From contig NZ_JAKILC010000027.1 of the NCBI RefSeq assembly GCF_023283845.1, positions 1 through 42,147 on the forward strand: DNA of 42,147 nt, read 5' to 3'. Source of the DNA: Shewanella marinintestina (GTDB lineage: Bacteria > Pseudomonadota > Gammaproteobacteria > Enterobacterales > Shewanellaceae). Below, piece by piece: positions 1 through 6,723 of this stretch (its first letter is position 1; the number at the start of each line of letters is the position of its first letter). Below the pieces are notes generated by a model that saw nothing but the letters and a program-made list of their open reading frames with translations, ran no database searches and was not told where the DNA came from. Made by a program: the position numbers and the translations under genes.

Positions 1-28
1 TTAAAACAGTTATTAGCGTCAACATGGA

Positions 29-105
<77 letters not shown>

Positions 106-137
106 ATTCTTATTTAAAGAATGGCGTGATATGTAGG

Positions 138-158
138 CCAGCGAAAGCTGGTTTTTTT
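138..158 (+). terminator. Rho-independent terminator of tRNA-fMet
   Basis: CCAGC-GAAA-GCTGG hairpin followed by seven T. The GAAA tetraloop and T tract make a classic intrinsic terminator. The same element recurs about 195 and 388 bp downstream. Confidence 0.93.
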
Positions 159-191
159 GTACCTAAAATGTGCTGATTTTCATCTGTTCAA

Positions 192-298
192 GGCTAGGGT
201 GTAGCAGTTTGGTAGCTCGTCGGGCTCAACTCTTTATTAAAGCTAGGGTGAAGGTCGTTGCCAAGCTCTTGTAAAAAGTAATCCAGCTCCCGCAACCA
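192..298 (+). pseudogene. Degenerate tRNA-fMet copy 1
   Basis: The D-arm/anticodon 5' half (GTAGCAGTTTGGTAGCTCGT through CGGGCTCA), the segment GAAGGTCGTTG, and the 3' end AATCCAGCTCCCGCAACCA match the intact tRNA at 29-105. Two segments of about 20 bp replace or interrupt the anticodon loop and the T loop, and the 5' acceptor strand no longer pairs with the retained 3' strand. It therefore cannot fold as a normal tRNA. The 3' flank, including the terminator, is also duplicated, so the duplication covered the transcription unit and not just an att site. Confidence 0.85.
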
Positions 299-330
299 AT
301 TCTTTTACTAAAAGAATGACGTGATACGTA

Positions 331-353
331 GGCCAGCGAAAGCTGGTTTTTTT
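331..353 (+). terminator. Duplicated terminator of degenerate tRNA copy 1
   Basis: The CCAGC-GAAA-GCTGG stem-loop and seven-T tract are the same as the terminator at 138-158, and the flanking bases are almost unchanged. It is intact although the tRNA before it is decayed. Confidence 0.88.
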
Positions 354-386
354 GTGCCTAAAATGTGCTGATTTTCATCGGTTCAA

Positions 387-493
387 GGCTAGGGTGTAGC
401 AGTTTGCTAGCTAGTCGGGCTCAACTCTTTATTAAAGCTAGGTCGAAGGTCGTTGCTAAGCTCTTGTAAAAAGTAATCCAGCTCCCGCAACCA
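387..493 (+). pseudogene. Degenerate tRNA-fMet copy 2
   Basis: It has nearly the same sequence as the degenerate copy at 192-298, including the same two foreign segments in the anticodon and T-loop positions. It must therefore derive from a second duplication of the already damaged unit. A few point differences are present, such as GCTAGCTAGTC for GGTAGCTCGTC in the D arm. The CCGCAACCA 3' end is intact. Confidence 0.84.
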
Positions 494-523
494 ATTCTTA
501 TTTAAAGAATGACGTGATACATA

Positions 524-546
524 GGCCAGCGAAAGCTGGTTTTTTT
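524..546 (+). terminator. Duplicated terminator of degenerate tRNA copy 2
   Basis: Third copy of the CCAGC-GAAA-GCTGG plus T7 element. Similarity to the upstream units ends shortly after it, near 550. Confidence 0.88.
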
Positions 547-622
547 GTGCCTGCGATTTATGCTGTCTATATCTCTTTCATGAGATTTGGCTATATGGCA
601 ATAATAATCGAATGCGATTTAT

Positions 623-690
623 AAAGTAGGGTAGGTAGTTGGAGTCAACTATTGAAGGTCGTTGTATTTTTTCAACAACTTTAATCTAGT
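623..690 (+). other. Possible fourth, highly decayed tRNA-fMet remnant
   Basis: The stretch AGTAGGGTAGGTAGTTGGAG, then GTCAACT and TTGAAGGTCGTTG, resembles in order the D arm and variable region of the degenerate copies. The 3' acceptor end and terminator are missing. From 690 to about 825 nothing else was recognised. Confidence 0.3.
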
Positions 691-827
691 CTAATATCGG
701 TGTTACGTCTCTACGCTCTCTAGTGCCTAACGTAGAAATAGTCGATATTCGATCGAAGGGCTAACTAACGTTAATTCTTGTGGTTAATGAAATGCTATTT
801 GAATTTGGAACTGAAATTGATATTACA

Positions 828-854
828 AATAGCCAAGGTTTAACCTTGGCTATT
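828..854. terminator. Hairpin downstream of the octahaem cytochrome gene
   Basis: AATAGCCAAGG-TTTAA-CCTTGGCTATT is a perfect 11-bp stem lying 14 bp beyond the stop of the minus-strand cytochrome gene. On the minus strand it is followed by TTGTAAT, a weak T tract. It probably ends cytochrome transcription. Confidence 0.7.
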
Positions 855-867
855 ATTTCAACTCTAA

Positions 868-2400
868 TTAGTTGTGCATTTTTGTGATTGTTGTTGCTAG
901 CTCGTCGTAGTTTTTATGACAACTGCCACAGCTATCTTTTGCTACGTTCCAAGGTTGAACATATTGACGATCTTCAGAAAAATTCTCTGGGCTATCTGAA
1001 GCATAATCAAGATTAATCTTAAAGAAGTGGTTACTCTTCGGCATGTGGCATGTTTCGCATTTTGCTGCCAATTCATGAATCTTCAGATCCGGTACGAAAG
1101 TTTTATTACCATGGCAGTCAGTACAGGTTTTTATCATTGCATCTTCGTGGCCAGGTTGGTCTTCATTTGCTTTAGAACGATGTGGGTTATGACAAGTATG
1201 ACATGCCATTTCACGTTTCTTGCCTATAGCAACACCAGTATTAGCATCAAGGCCAATGAGCTGATCTCCTGCTAGACGGCCACCGTCAAAATACGGGATG
1301 GAACGGCCTCCAATTGTATCACCACCAAAATCTTGATTATGTTCACTAACAAAACCTGGATAGTGGCGATTGGTTTTCTTTGAATGGCATTCTGAACAAG
1401 TTATAGCAAGTCCGTAACCCATATCATCTTTTATGAGATCTGAACGAAGTCGGCCTTTAGCCACCCGAGATATGTCATCTGGTGAACGTGTTTTAATGTG
1501 GATACTTCCCGCGCCATGGCAGGCTTCACATTGAATCCCTGCTTGATTATACGTACCGGCAAATCCTTTCAAGTCATCTTGACGGTGCGGATTTAGCTCT
1601 GAGTCAGCTGTAAAATCTTTCCAACCCGTAGAATGGCAAAGGCCACAGTCAAACTGTTGTGAATCTGGCGCTGCATCGGGCTTATACCCTTGAATATGAT
1701 TAATGGTGATATCATCCCCGTTTTGTGGGATGGATACGGCAACACCTTTACCTGACAAAATAAAACCGTCTTTATCTAAGAAGTTCGCCCAAGTATCGTA
1801 TCCGCCAATAACATAGCTAATATCATCCCAGCTATTTGGTGTACCAAGGCTATTTGTAGCGCCGTACATAAGTTGAACTACGCTGTCGATATTACTAAAT
1901 GGATATTCAGGAGCCTTTCCATCAACAATTTTGTTTAATTTAAAGTTATGACCAGTTTCAAAAAACGTCGATTTATCACTATGACAACTTACGCAAGTTT
2001 GGGAGCCAACAAAATCTGCAGTGGCGAATTGCGGATCAACTACGGTCACAGTAAGTTCTGTACTTGCTTTGGAACCATGTGGATCAGCAGCTGTATATTG
2101 AATAATGCTGGTTCCTACTTCTACAGGCGTAAATTGAATCGCATTGCCATGGATCGATGCAGTACCAGTTCCTTCAATTATGCTCATATCAGTAAGAGCT
2201 AGCGGTTCGCCTTCTGGATCAGAATCATTGGCTAACACATCTATACGTTCATGGGTCCCCAAATAAACGGTTGCGAAATCTGGCATCGCGACAGGCGGGT
2301 TATTCTCTGGTATTGGAGGCGTCGATGTATCGTCACTGCCACAACCCGTTGACGCTACTGTTATCAGTAACGCTAAGCTCCCTAGTTTGAAGATTTTCAT
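868..2400 (-). CDS. Octahaem c-type cytochrome lipoprotein with an N-terminal Ig-like domain
   Basis: The start at 2400 gives a 510-residue protein. It begins with a lipoprotein signal (Lys near the start, a hydrophobic run, then VASTGC with Cys20) and has an AAAGAGAG-like ribosome site upstream. An upstream in-frame start at 2475 would bury the signal behind an acidic stretch. Residues about 33-123 look like a cadherin/Big_9-type domain (NNPPVA, DVLANDSDPEG, YTAADPHG). Eight CXXCH haem motifs follow at about 136, 252, 291, 335, 400, 426, 448 and 491. The first haem region (SQTCVSCH, then HNFK) recalls cytochrome c554-type folds. It is probably a periplasmic or surface-anchored electron-transfer protein or multihaem reductase; the substrate cannot be read from sequence. 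A MarR gene is divergent from it. Confidence 0.88.
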   Translation of the reverse strand: MKIFKLGSLALLITVASTGCGSDDTSTPPIPENNPPVAMPDFATVYLGTHERIDVLANDSDPEGEPLALTDMSIIEGTGTASIHGNAIQFTPVEVGTSIIQYTAADPHGSKASTELTVTVVDPQFATADFVGSQTCVSCHSDKSTFFETGHNFKLNKIVDGKAPEYPFSNIDSVVQLMYGATNSLGTPNSWDDISYVIGGYDTWANFLDKDGFILSGKGVAVSIPQNGDDITINHIQGYKPDAAPDSQQFDCGLCHSTGWKDFTADSELNPHRQDDLKGFAGTYNQAGIQCEACHGAGSIHIKTRSPDDISRVAKGRLRSDLIKDDMGYGLAITCSECHSKKTNRHYPGFVSEHNQDFGGDTIGGRSIPYFDGGRLAGDQLIGLDANTGVAIGKKREMACHTCHNPHRSKANEDQPGHEDAMIKTCTDCHGNKTFVPDLKIHELAAKCETCHMPKSNHFFKINLDYASDSPENFSEDRQYVQPWNVAKDSCGSCHKNYDELATTITKMHN

Positions 2401-2514
2401 ATCATCACTCTCTTTATCCATCGCAACTCTTTGGAGGCGACTAATTATGCCTTCGATGATTATCTTGAGCGCCAAAACGCTGAGAATAACCTCATTCGGC
2501 TACTACACCTTAAG

Positions 2515-2560
2515 TATCTTTCTGGAAAGATAATAGATAGATTAAATCTTTCTAGCAAGG
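2515..2560. promoter_or_regulatory. Paired operator-like palindromes between cytochrome and MarR genes
   Basis: TATCTTTC-TG-GAAAGATA (2515-2532) is a perfect 8-bp inverted repeat. A second, weaker copy, TCTTTCTAGCAAGG, lies at 2547-2560, exactly 30 bp or about three helical turns from TCTTTCTGGAAAGA. A third short palindrome, AGATT-A-AATCT, lies at 2539-2549. MarR proteins bind such palindromes in divergent promoters, so autoregulation plus control of the cytochrome is the natural inference. Confidence 0.6.
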
Positions 2561-2600
2561 TATATTGGTTAATGAATTTATATAATTAGAGGTAGATCAG

Positions 2601-3134
2601 ATGAGTAAGGGTATGGAAGACATTTTAAGGCTAAATCAAGCTAATTGGCCTGAATGTGCAGCAACATCATTTCCAGCCTTATTGCGTCTCACGCAGGTGA
2701 ATAATATTTTTATTCAAATTATCAAAGACTGCGTCGAGTCTTATGATCTACAAAGTGCTGATTTTAATCTGTTGTCTTGCTTGCGACGTAATCCAGAACC
2801 TTATGTTTTGTCACCTACCGAGCTTTATCAAAGTATGTTATTTAGCTCAGGTGGTTTAACTAAGGTGCTAAATCGATTGCAAAAAATGGAGTTAATTGAA
2901 AGGTTGGATAACCCCGAAGATAAGAGAAGCAAACTGGTTAAATTATCGAGTAAAGGTAAAACTTTAGTAGAAGAGATCATGCCAGTATTACATAAACATG
3001 AAAAGCGTATGCTTGAGACTATTACGCCTGAAGAATTAGAGCTCTTAGATCAACTAATGCAGCGGATCAGTTCAAGCATGGACAGAGGGGGGCAAAGCTT
3101 TCTGCGCTGTATTCGATTTTCTGGAACAGACTAG
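2601..3134 (+). CDS. MarR-family transcriptional regulator
   Basis: The 177-residue protein has the MarR winged-helix layout: an N-terminal dimerisation helix, a recognition helix region around LFSSGGLTKVLNRLQKMELI, then the wing signature DNPEDKRSKLVKLSSKGKTL, and a C-terminal dimerisation helix. The family usually represses neighbouring genes and is released by small ligands or oxidation; the ligand is unknown here. It is divergent from the octahaem cytochrome gene, and the palindromes between them are candidate targets. It ends at a shared terminator facing norM. AGAGGTAGATCAG before the ATG supplies a ribosome site. Confidence 0.88.
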   Translation: MSKGMEDILRLNQANWPECAATSFPALLRLTQVNNIFIQIIKDCVESYDLQSADFNLLSCLRRNPEPYVLSPTELYQSMLFSSGGLTKVLNRLQKMELIERLDNPEDKRSKLVKLSSKGKTLVEEIMPVLHKHEKRMLETITPEELELLDQLMQRISSSMDRGGQSFLRCIRFSGTD

Positions 3135-3180
3135 TTGTACGCCCCTATGTGTTATAACGCAACAAACACTAGAAAATTGA

Positions 3181-3217
3181 AAGGCTAACTCGATAATTGA
3201 GTTAGCCTTTTTCTTTT
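3181..3217. terminator. Bidirectional terminator between marR-type gene and norM
   Basis: AAGGCTAACTC-GATAATT-GAGTTAGCCTT is a perfect 11-bp stem followed by TTTCTTTT on the plus strand. Two convergent genes end on either side. Confidence 0.9.
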
Positions 3218-3234
3218 ACGTTGTATTACAGAGC

Positions 3235-4593
3235 TTAAATAGCTGAGTGGATTACACCTTGTTTTTGAATGTATCGTAAGCGTGCTGCAAACATGATAGC
3301 CGCGGCAGTTAAGCCTGCAATCAAACCTATCCAGAAACCTTGTGCACCCATGTGCGGCACAATAATATCAGTACGCGCCAAGGTATAACCTAATGTCATA
3401 CCTACGCCCCAATATGAAACAAGCGTAATGTAGAAAGCGCTACGGGTATCTTTGTAACCACGCAAGGCACCGGCTGTCACAACTTGTATTGAATCTGATA
3501 ATTGATAGATAGCAGCAAAGAACATCAAGCTACCAGCCAAGGTTATTACGTCTGGATTGTCGTTATATAACAGTGCAATTTCGTTTCTAAATAAAATTGT
3601 AATGACAGCTGTACAAGCTGCTAAAGAGAACGAAATGATCAGTGCAAGTTTAGTCACTAACGCCGCTATTTCTGGCTTATCTTGTCCTAAGTAATAGCCG
3701 ACACGAATGGAAACGGCGATACCAAGCGATAGCGGTAACATAAATACAATAGACGAAAAGTTGAGTGCGATCTGGTGCCCTGCAACAACTGTAGCGCCTA
3801 AAGGAGCCAATAGTAGTGCAATGATTGCAAATAAACTCACTTCAAAAAATAGCGCCATTGCTATAGGGAAGCCATGTTTTGTCATATCAAACATAACTTT
3901 TGCATCTGGTAAGTGAAAAGATTTGAAAGGTGCCAGTTCTTTAAACTTTTTATGCAACTGCATGTAAATAACCATAGCGATAAACATCGCCCAGAACACT
4001 AACGCGGTCGCAACACCACAGCCTGCACCACCCATAGCTGGCATACCAAAGTGGCCATAAATGAAGATATAGTTAGCAGGGATATTGACTGCCAAGCCAA
4101 CAAAACCAATCACCATAGTAGGTAATGTATAGGAAATACCTTCGCTACAACCTCTAAGCACTTGGTAAAGTACAAACGCAGGCACGCCCCACATAAATCC
4201 ATTCAAATAACCTACGCCGAGACGAGCCATTTCAGGCTCAAGATCCATCATGGTAAAAATATTCTCAGCAAATGAGAGGATCAGCATCACTACAACGCTA
4301 CCAATTATGGCAATATAGCCAGCTTGAAAGGCTAATGGCTGAATCGCTTTTTGGTTATCTGCACCATGATGATGTGCAAACACTGGAGTAAAGGCCATTA
4401 ATAAGCCTTGAACAAATAATAGTGCAGGTAGCCAAAGACTTGCACTGATCGCAACTGCGGCCATATCGACAGCGCTTACACGACCCGCCATTACGGTATC
4501 GATAAAGCCCATCATTGTTTGGGTTACTTGGGCAATGAGCACAGGTAATGCTAATTGGACTAAGCGTTTGGCTTGAAAGCCAGAATGGTTCAT
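3235..4593 (-). CDS. norM: MATE-family multidrug efflux transporter NorM
   Basis: This is a 452-residue membrane protein with about twelve hydrophobic segments in two halves, as in Na+ or H+ coupled MATE exporters. The start (LALPVLIAQVTQTMMGFIDT, then VMAGR) is characteristic of NorM, and the length fits the family. It exports cationic drugs and dyes across the inner membrane. It is divergent from ribE with only 36 bp between the start codons, so both promoters must overlap or lie within coding sequence. The GGCTGTACCC stretch before the ATG shows only a weak ribosome site. Confidence 0.93.
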   Translation of the reverse strand: MNHSGFQAKRLVQLALPVLIAQVTQTMMGFIDTVMAGRVSAVDMAAVAISASLWLPALLFVQGLLMAFTPVFAHHHGADNQKAIQPLAFQAGYIAIIGSVVVMLILSFAENIFTMMDLEPEMARLGVGYLNGFMWGVPAFVLYQVLRGCSEGISYTLPTMVIGFVGLAVNIPANYIFIYGHFGMPAMGGAGCGVATALVFWAMFIAMVIYMQLHKKFKELAPFKSFHLPDAKVMFDMTKHGFPIAMALFFEVSLFAIIALLLAPLGATVVAGHQIALNFSSIVFMLPLSLGIAVSIRVGYYLGQDKPEIAALVTKLALIISFSLAACTAVITILFRNEIALLYNDNPDVITLAGSLMFFAAIYQLSDSIQVVTAGALRGYKDTRSAFYITLVSYWGVGMTLGYTLARTDIIVPHMGAQGFWIGLIAGLTAAAIMFAARLRYIQKQGVIHSAI

Positions 4594-4629
4594 GGGTACA
4601 GCCCTTAATTTTTATAACGAGAGAGAATT

Positions 4630-5244
4630 ATGTTTACAGGTATAGTTCAAGCAACGTGTGAAGTGTTGGCGATAGATAAGAAATCAGGCTTAAATACGCT
4701 ACAAATCGCAATTGGGCCGGATTTGCGCGAGGGACTTTCACTAGGGGCAAGTGTCGCAAATAACGGTGTATGTTTAACAGTTACAAGAATAGATGATGAT
4801 AGGGTGTTTTTTGATGTAATGGAAGAGACCCTTAAGCTAACTAACCTATCAAAACTGAGAGTTGGATCACAGGTTAACATAGAGCGCTCATTAACCTTTG
4901 GTAGTGAGATTGGTGGGCACATTTTATCGGGTCATGTCCACACTCAAGCTGAGGTCGATTTTGTTAGTCAAACTGCAGAGCATTATGATATTCGTTTGAA
5001 GGTTGAACCTAAATGGATGAATTACATTCTGTATAAAGGCTTTGTTGGTGTGAATGGTTGCAGTTTAACTGTAGGAGAGGTGACTGAAGACACTTTTATG
5101 TTGCACTTAATTCCTGAAACCTTAAAGCTAACAAATCTTGATGGCTATGCTGCAGGAGATAACATCAATATTGAAATCGATAGTCAAACTCAGGCTATTG
5201 TCGACACGGTTGAGCGGGTTCTAGCAAAGCGTTTTGCTAGCTAA
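4630..5244 (+). CDS. ribE: Riboflavin synthase alpha chain
   Basis: The 204-residue enzyme converts two 6,7-dimethyl-8-ribityllumazine molecules to riboflavin plus a pyrimidinedione. It begins with the diagnostic MFTGIVQ and has the two homologous lumazine-binding barrels: the first with NGVCLTV and ERSL.FGSEIGGHILSGHV, the second with GFVGVNGCSLTVGEV and LIPETLKLTNL. AGAGAG precedes the ATG. It stands alone, apart from other riboflavin genes, and the 36-bp upstream gap has no room for an FMN riboswitch. Confidence 0.96.
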   Translation: MFTGIVQATCEVLAIDKKSGLNTLQIAIGPDLREGLSLGASVANNGVCLTVTRIDDDRVFFDVMEETLKLTNLSKLRVGSQVNIERSLTFGSEIGGHILSGHVHTQAEVDFVSQTAEHYDIRLKVEPKWMNYILYKGFVGVNGCSLTVGEVTEDTFMLHLIPETLKLTNLDGYAAGDNINIEIDSQTQAIVDTVERVLAKRFAS

Positions 5245-5318
5245 GTTTGAGCCACACAATATTAGATGTTGACTGTAGCTTACCGTGCACTAAAAAAATC
5301 TTTAGAGCAGTAGTCTTT

Positions 5319-5519
5319 TTAATAGATCTGCTCGTCATCTGAATCGATAAAAAACTCAATTTTATGCTGCGCCTCGTCCATATGTAGGCGCATATGAATA
5401 GGGTTACAGCAAACTCTGCAATCTTCGTAATAGTCCTGATCACCACAGGTCGCATCAATATTAATATGTTGATGGTGCCCACAATGCGGGCAGCTAATCG
5501 TCTTGTTAATAAACCGCAT
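5319..5519 (-). CDS. CPXCG-motif cysteine-rich protein
   Basis: This 66-residue protein has SCPHCGHHQHI and CRVCCNPIHM, giving two CxxC pairs that probably bind zinc. It matches the layout of the small Cys_rich_CPXCG family, whose function is unknown. The acidic C-terminus (DSDDEQIY) is typical. It starts 2 bp after the stop of the pteridine-reductase-like gene on the same strand, so the two form an operon. The ribosome site lies inside the end of the upstream gene. Confidence 0.85.
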   Translation of the reverse strand: MRFINKTISCPHCGHHQHINIDATCGDQDYYEDCRVCCNPIHMRLHMDEAQHKIEFFIDSDDEQIY

Positions 5520-5521
5520 GG

Positions 5522-6259
5522 TTACGCTCCCATAAAACCAACAGCGCTTCTTCCTCCATCTACTGCAATAACTTGTCCTGAGATATAAGGTGCGCTGACT
5601 AAGTGAGATATTAGCTTGGCAATATCGTCTGCTTGTCCAAGCTTAGCTAAAGGAATCGCACTCAAAACGGCCTGTTGTGACTTCATATTAGATTGCTCTG
5701 GCCACAGAATAGCCCCAGGTGACACACCATTTACCCGTACATTTGGTGCGAGCTCTTGAGCTAATGACATTGTTGCCATTTCGAGTGCTGCCTTCGATAT
5801 AGAGTATAGTCCATGATCTTTAAGGGGGCGTTTGCCATGTATGTCCAACAGGTTAATGATGCATCCCTTATTTGTACCCAGTAGGGAACTAAGTTTTTCT
5901 GCGAGTAGATAAGGAGTCAGTAGATTGGTTGCAAGTAACTGCTGAGCTTGAGCAAAGGAAGCGCTACCAACAGGAGTAGGGTAAAAACTTGAGGCATTGT
6001 TAATTAATACTTCTAGGTTGATAGCATGTTCGTTTATTTGCTTTGATAATTGTTCTATAGCGTTACTATTAGCAAGGTCTGCTTGGATCATGATTGCTGA
6101 ATTAGCGCGTTTGGTGTTTAGTTTGCTACGCAATGCCTGCGCCTCTTCAAATGATTTGCCATAGTGGATAACGATATTGTAACCATCGTCATGTAGCTGA
6201 GTTGCTATAGCTAGACCGATACGCTTTGCTGCACCTGTAACTAATGCCCAATTTCCCAT
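5522..6259 (-). CDS. Pteridine reductase-type short-chain dehydrogenase (PTR1/FolM-like)
   Basis: The 245-residue SDR has the nucleotide motif TGAAKRIG near residue 8. The basic residue in TGxxxRxG is characteristic of pteridine reductases and FolM. It also has NNASSF, the catalytic YSISK, and SPGAILWPE. Such enzymes reduce dihydropterins such as dihydromonapterin or dihydrobiopterin with NADPH in the cytosol, feeding pterin cofactor or folate salvage. The gene leads a two-gene operon with the CPXCG protein. A different NADPH-dependent SDR substrate cannot be excluded. Confidence 0.82.
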   Translation of the reverse strand: MGNWALVTGAAKRIGLAIATQLHDDGYNIVIHYGKSFEEAQALRSKLNTKRANSAIMIQADLANSNAIEQLSKQINEHAINLEVLINNASSFYPTPVGSASFAQAQQLLATNLLTPYLLAEKLSSLLGTNKGCIINLLDIHGKRPLKDHGLYSISKAALEMATMSLAQELAPNVRVNGVSPGAILWPEQSNMKSQQAVLSAIPLAKLGQADDIAKLISHLVSAPYISGQVIAVDGGRSAVGFMGA

Positions 6260-6648
6260 TATTTATCCTTAATATAGTGTTCGGCTATTTGTTGCTCGAA
6301 GAATTGGCTCTATAGAAAATCAGATAGTAAGCGAATTACAGTTCATGCTCCACCTATAGCTGAGATAGGCACTTACAGAGAAGAGTTAACCTAGCGACAA
6401 AAATCAAGGCAGACATTCATAATGTTGTAGAGCTCACAGACTTCTTCTGTCGTCATGCTAATTCAACACGATAATTACTCAGCTCTTCTCATATATAAAC
6501 GATTGTTTAATATGCAGTTGTGGGCATTGATGCGTAGCTTAAGTTAGACTAGAAACTTATTAAATCGAAAACTTGCATAGCAAGGCCGCTATCACTTAGA
6601 ATTAGCCGCTTGCGCGCTGGATACCGCAGACTACAGTAAGGTCTAGTC
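6260..6648. other. Intergenic region upstream of thrS and the SDR operon
   Basis: No coding ORF with a ribosome site is seen. GCAAGGC near 6580 can pair with GCC-gc-TTGC near 6605-6613, giving a bulged stem in the thrS leader. The divergent promoters must lie here, but no convincing -35/-10 pair was found. Confidence 0.5.
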
Positions 6649-6716
6649 CCAGTGGCGTAAACCACACTTAATTTTAAAGCCAAGTGGCCCTACGTGGGGG
6701 TCACCACTGGAAAAGG
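6649..6716 (+). promoter_or_regulatory. Candidate thrS translational operator (leader RNA structure)
   Basis: CCAGTGG (6649-6655) is complementary to CCACTGG (6704-6710), just before the AAGGA ribosome site (6713-6716). The same CCACT can instead pair with AGTGG at 6683-6687, enclosing a loop that contains ACGTG. GTGG-cgtaaa-CCAC (6652-6665) is a further hairpin. In E. coli, ThrRS represses its own mRNA by binding anticodon-like hairpins next to the ribosome site. This layout would allow the same, but is inferred only. Confidence 0.5.
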
Positions 6717-6723
6717 AAATATC

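Larger units (their letters stand above)
106..550. repeat. Tandem 193-195 bp repeat derived from the tRNA-fMet unit
   Basis: The unit consists of tRNA, spacer, terminator and a downstream stretch ending in CAAGGCTAGGG. The terminator hairpins start at 138, 333 and 526, giving periods of 195 and 193 bp. The unit downstream of the tRNA is highly conserved between copies, while the tRNA bodies of copies 2 and 3 are broken. No ORF is supported here. Confidence 0.85.

Noticed and set aside
192..493. Two further functional tRNA-fMet genes
   Set aside because: The 5' acceptor strand does not pair with the 3' strand and the anticodon and T loops are interrupted, so no cloverleaf forms.
1027..1275. 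82-codon plus-strand ORF inside the cytochrome gene
   Set aside because: It is the antisense shadow of the CXXCH-rich frame, without a ribosome site or recognisable protein.
4594..4629. FMN riboswitch before ribE
   Set aside because: The gap is only 36 bp, too short for the aptamer.
5237..5482. 81-codon minus-strand ORF overlapping the CPXCG gene
   Set aside because: It is an out-of-frame shadow. The CPXCG frame has clear CxxC motifs and operon spacing.
6694..6723. GTG start for thrS ten codons earlier
   Set aside because: No ribosome site precedes it, and the ATG at 6724 gives the exact family length.
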